Assembly (NCBI GenBank): GCA_964440795.1
Contig: CAYTTQ010000145.1
Coordinates: 1-5,003 of the forward strand
DNA: 5,003 nucleotides
DNA from: C00003060 sp964440795
Lineage (GTDB): Bacteria > Desulfobacterota > Desulfobacteria > Desulfobacterales > C00003060
Direction of reading: 5' to 3'
Of this stretch, positions 4,936-5,003 are shown piece after piece. Under the pieces are notes generated by a model, which was not told the origin of the DNA, ran no database searches, and saw only the letters and a list, made by a program, of their open reading frames with translations. Positions within the stretch are counted from its first letter, which is position 1. Each line of letters begins with the position of its first letter. Made by a program: the position numbers and the translations under genes.

Positions 4936-5003
4936 TCTCATAAGTAACAAGTACGATTAAACGTCTATTAGGGACGAATAACAAGGCATGTCTTACGGTC
5001 TCC

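Larger units (their letters stand above)
4625..5002 (+). repeat. Imperfect 18-nt direct repeat at 4625-4642 and 4985-5002
   Basis: GGTATGTCCTACGCTCTC (4625-4642) and GGCATGTCTTACGGTCTC (4985-5002) agree at 15 of 18 positions and lie 360 nt apart. The interval between them is the gene-poor right end. The second copy abuts the window edge, so its full extent is unseen. It may bound a duplicated or inserted element, or be coincidence. Confidence 0.4.
4689..5003 (+). other. Gene-poor right end of unknown nature
   Basis: Apart from the doubtful ORF, no coding region is convincing here. Potential pairings include CCCTAC (4827-4832) with GTAGGG (4871-4876), TACGA with TCGTA just inside that stem, and CGTC/GACG near 4961-4975. 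Long, non-coding, structure-prone DNA running off the window could be the 5' ribozyme part of a group II intron whose reverse-transcriptase gene would lie to the right. I saw no diagnostic intron boundary or domain V, so this stays a guess. Confidence 0.25.

Noticed and set aside
1..5003. CRISPR array, tRNA or rRNA gene
   Set aside because: I saw no regularly spaced repeats, no tRNA cloverleaf signature (GGTTCRA arm) and no rRNA-like sequence in the readable bases.

Overview
The window looks like a metal-homeostasis locus of a Gram-negative, probably Desulfobacterota-type ("deltaproteobacterial") anaerobe. That placement rests only on protein style: the ABC-transporter subfamily, the DtxR-family regulator with a Cys-rich tail, and the moderate GC content. 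It is an inference, not a demonstration. A run of exactly 100 N (3385-3484) shows this is a draft scaffold, and the real length of that gap is unknown.

Minus strand, right to left: a compact four-gene operon reads znuA (3158-2196), znuC (2180-1398), znuB (1405-575), zur/fur-family (548-108). The gaps are 15 nt, then an 8-nt overlap, then 26 nt. It encodes a periplasmic metal-binding protein with a 14-His loop, the ATPase, the permease, and a Fur-family repressor with paired CxxC zinc sites. Together they form a high-affinity zinc (less likely manganese) importer with its own sensor. Upstream of znuA lies an AT-rich control region with several palindromes, including a cluster of ATGCAA/TTGCAT half-sites. 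The operon is followed on the left by a long inverted repeat (1-75).

Plus strand, right half: after the gap, a good promoter (TTGACG-17-TATTAG) overlapped by an imperfect palindrome drives a DtxR/MntR-family regulator (3641-4219). Its predicted metal site mixes MntR-like and DtxR-like ligands, and its C-terminus carries a Cys-rich tail. After 104 nt containing a T10 tract and a GTTAG/CTAAC inverted repeat comes a 95-residue protein of unknown function with a C-x3-C motif (4324-4611).

The last ~390 nt (4612-5003) hold no convincing gene. They contain three small hairpins in a row, two near-perfect Shine-Dalgarno sequences, one doubtful 65-codon ORF, and an 18-nt imperfect direct repeat (15/18) whose second copy runs to the window edge. 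This could be the 5' part of a structured RNA or mobile intron, or degraded intergenic DNA. The window does not decide.

The two halves form a back-to-back arrangement of a Zur-type zinc uptake operon and a DtxR-type (iron/manganese) regulator, so cross-regulation between the metals is plausible but unproven. I found no clear sign of a wholly new system. The most unusual items are the altered ligand positions of the ZnuA-like protein, the hybrid DtxR-family site, and the unexplained right end.
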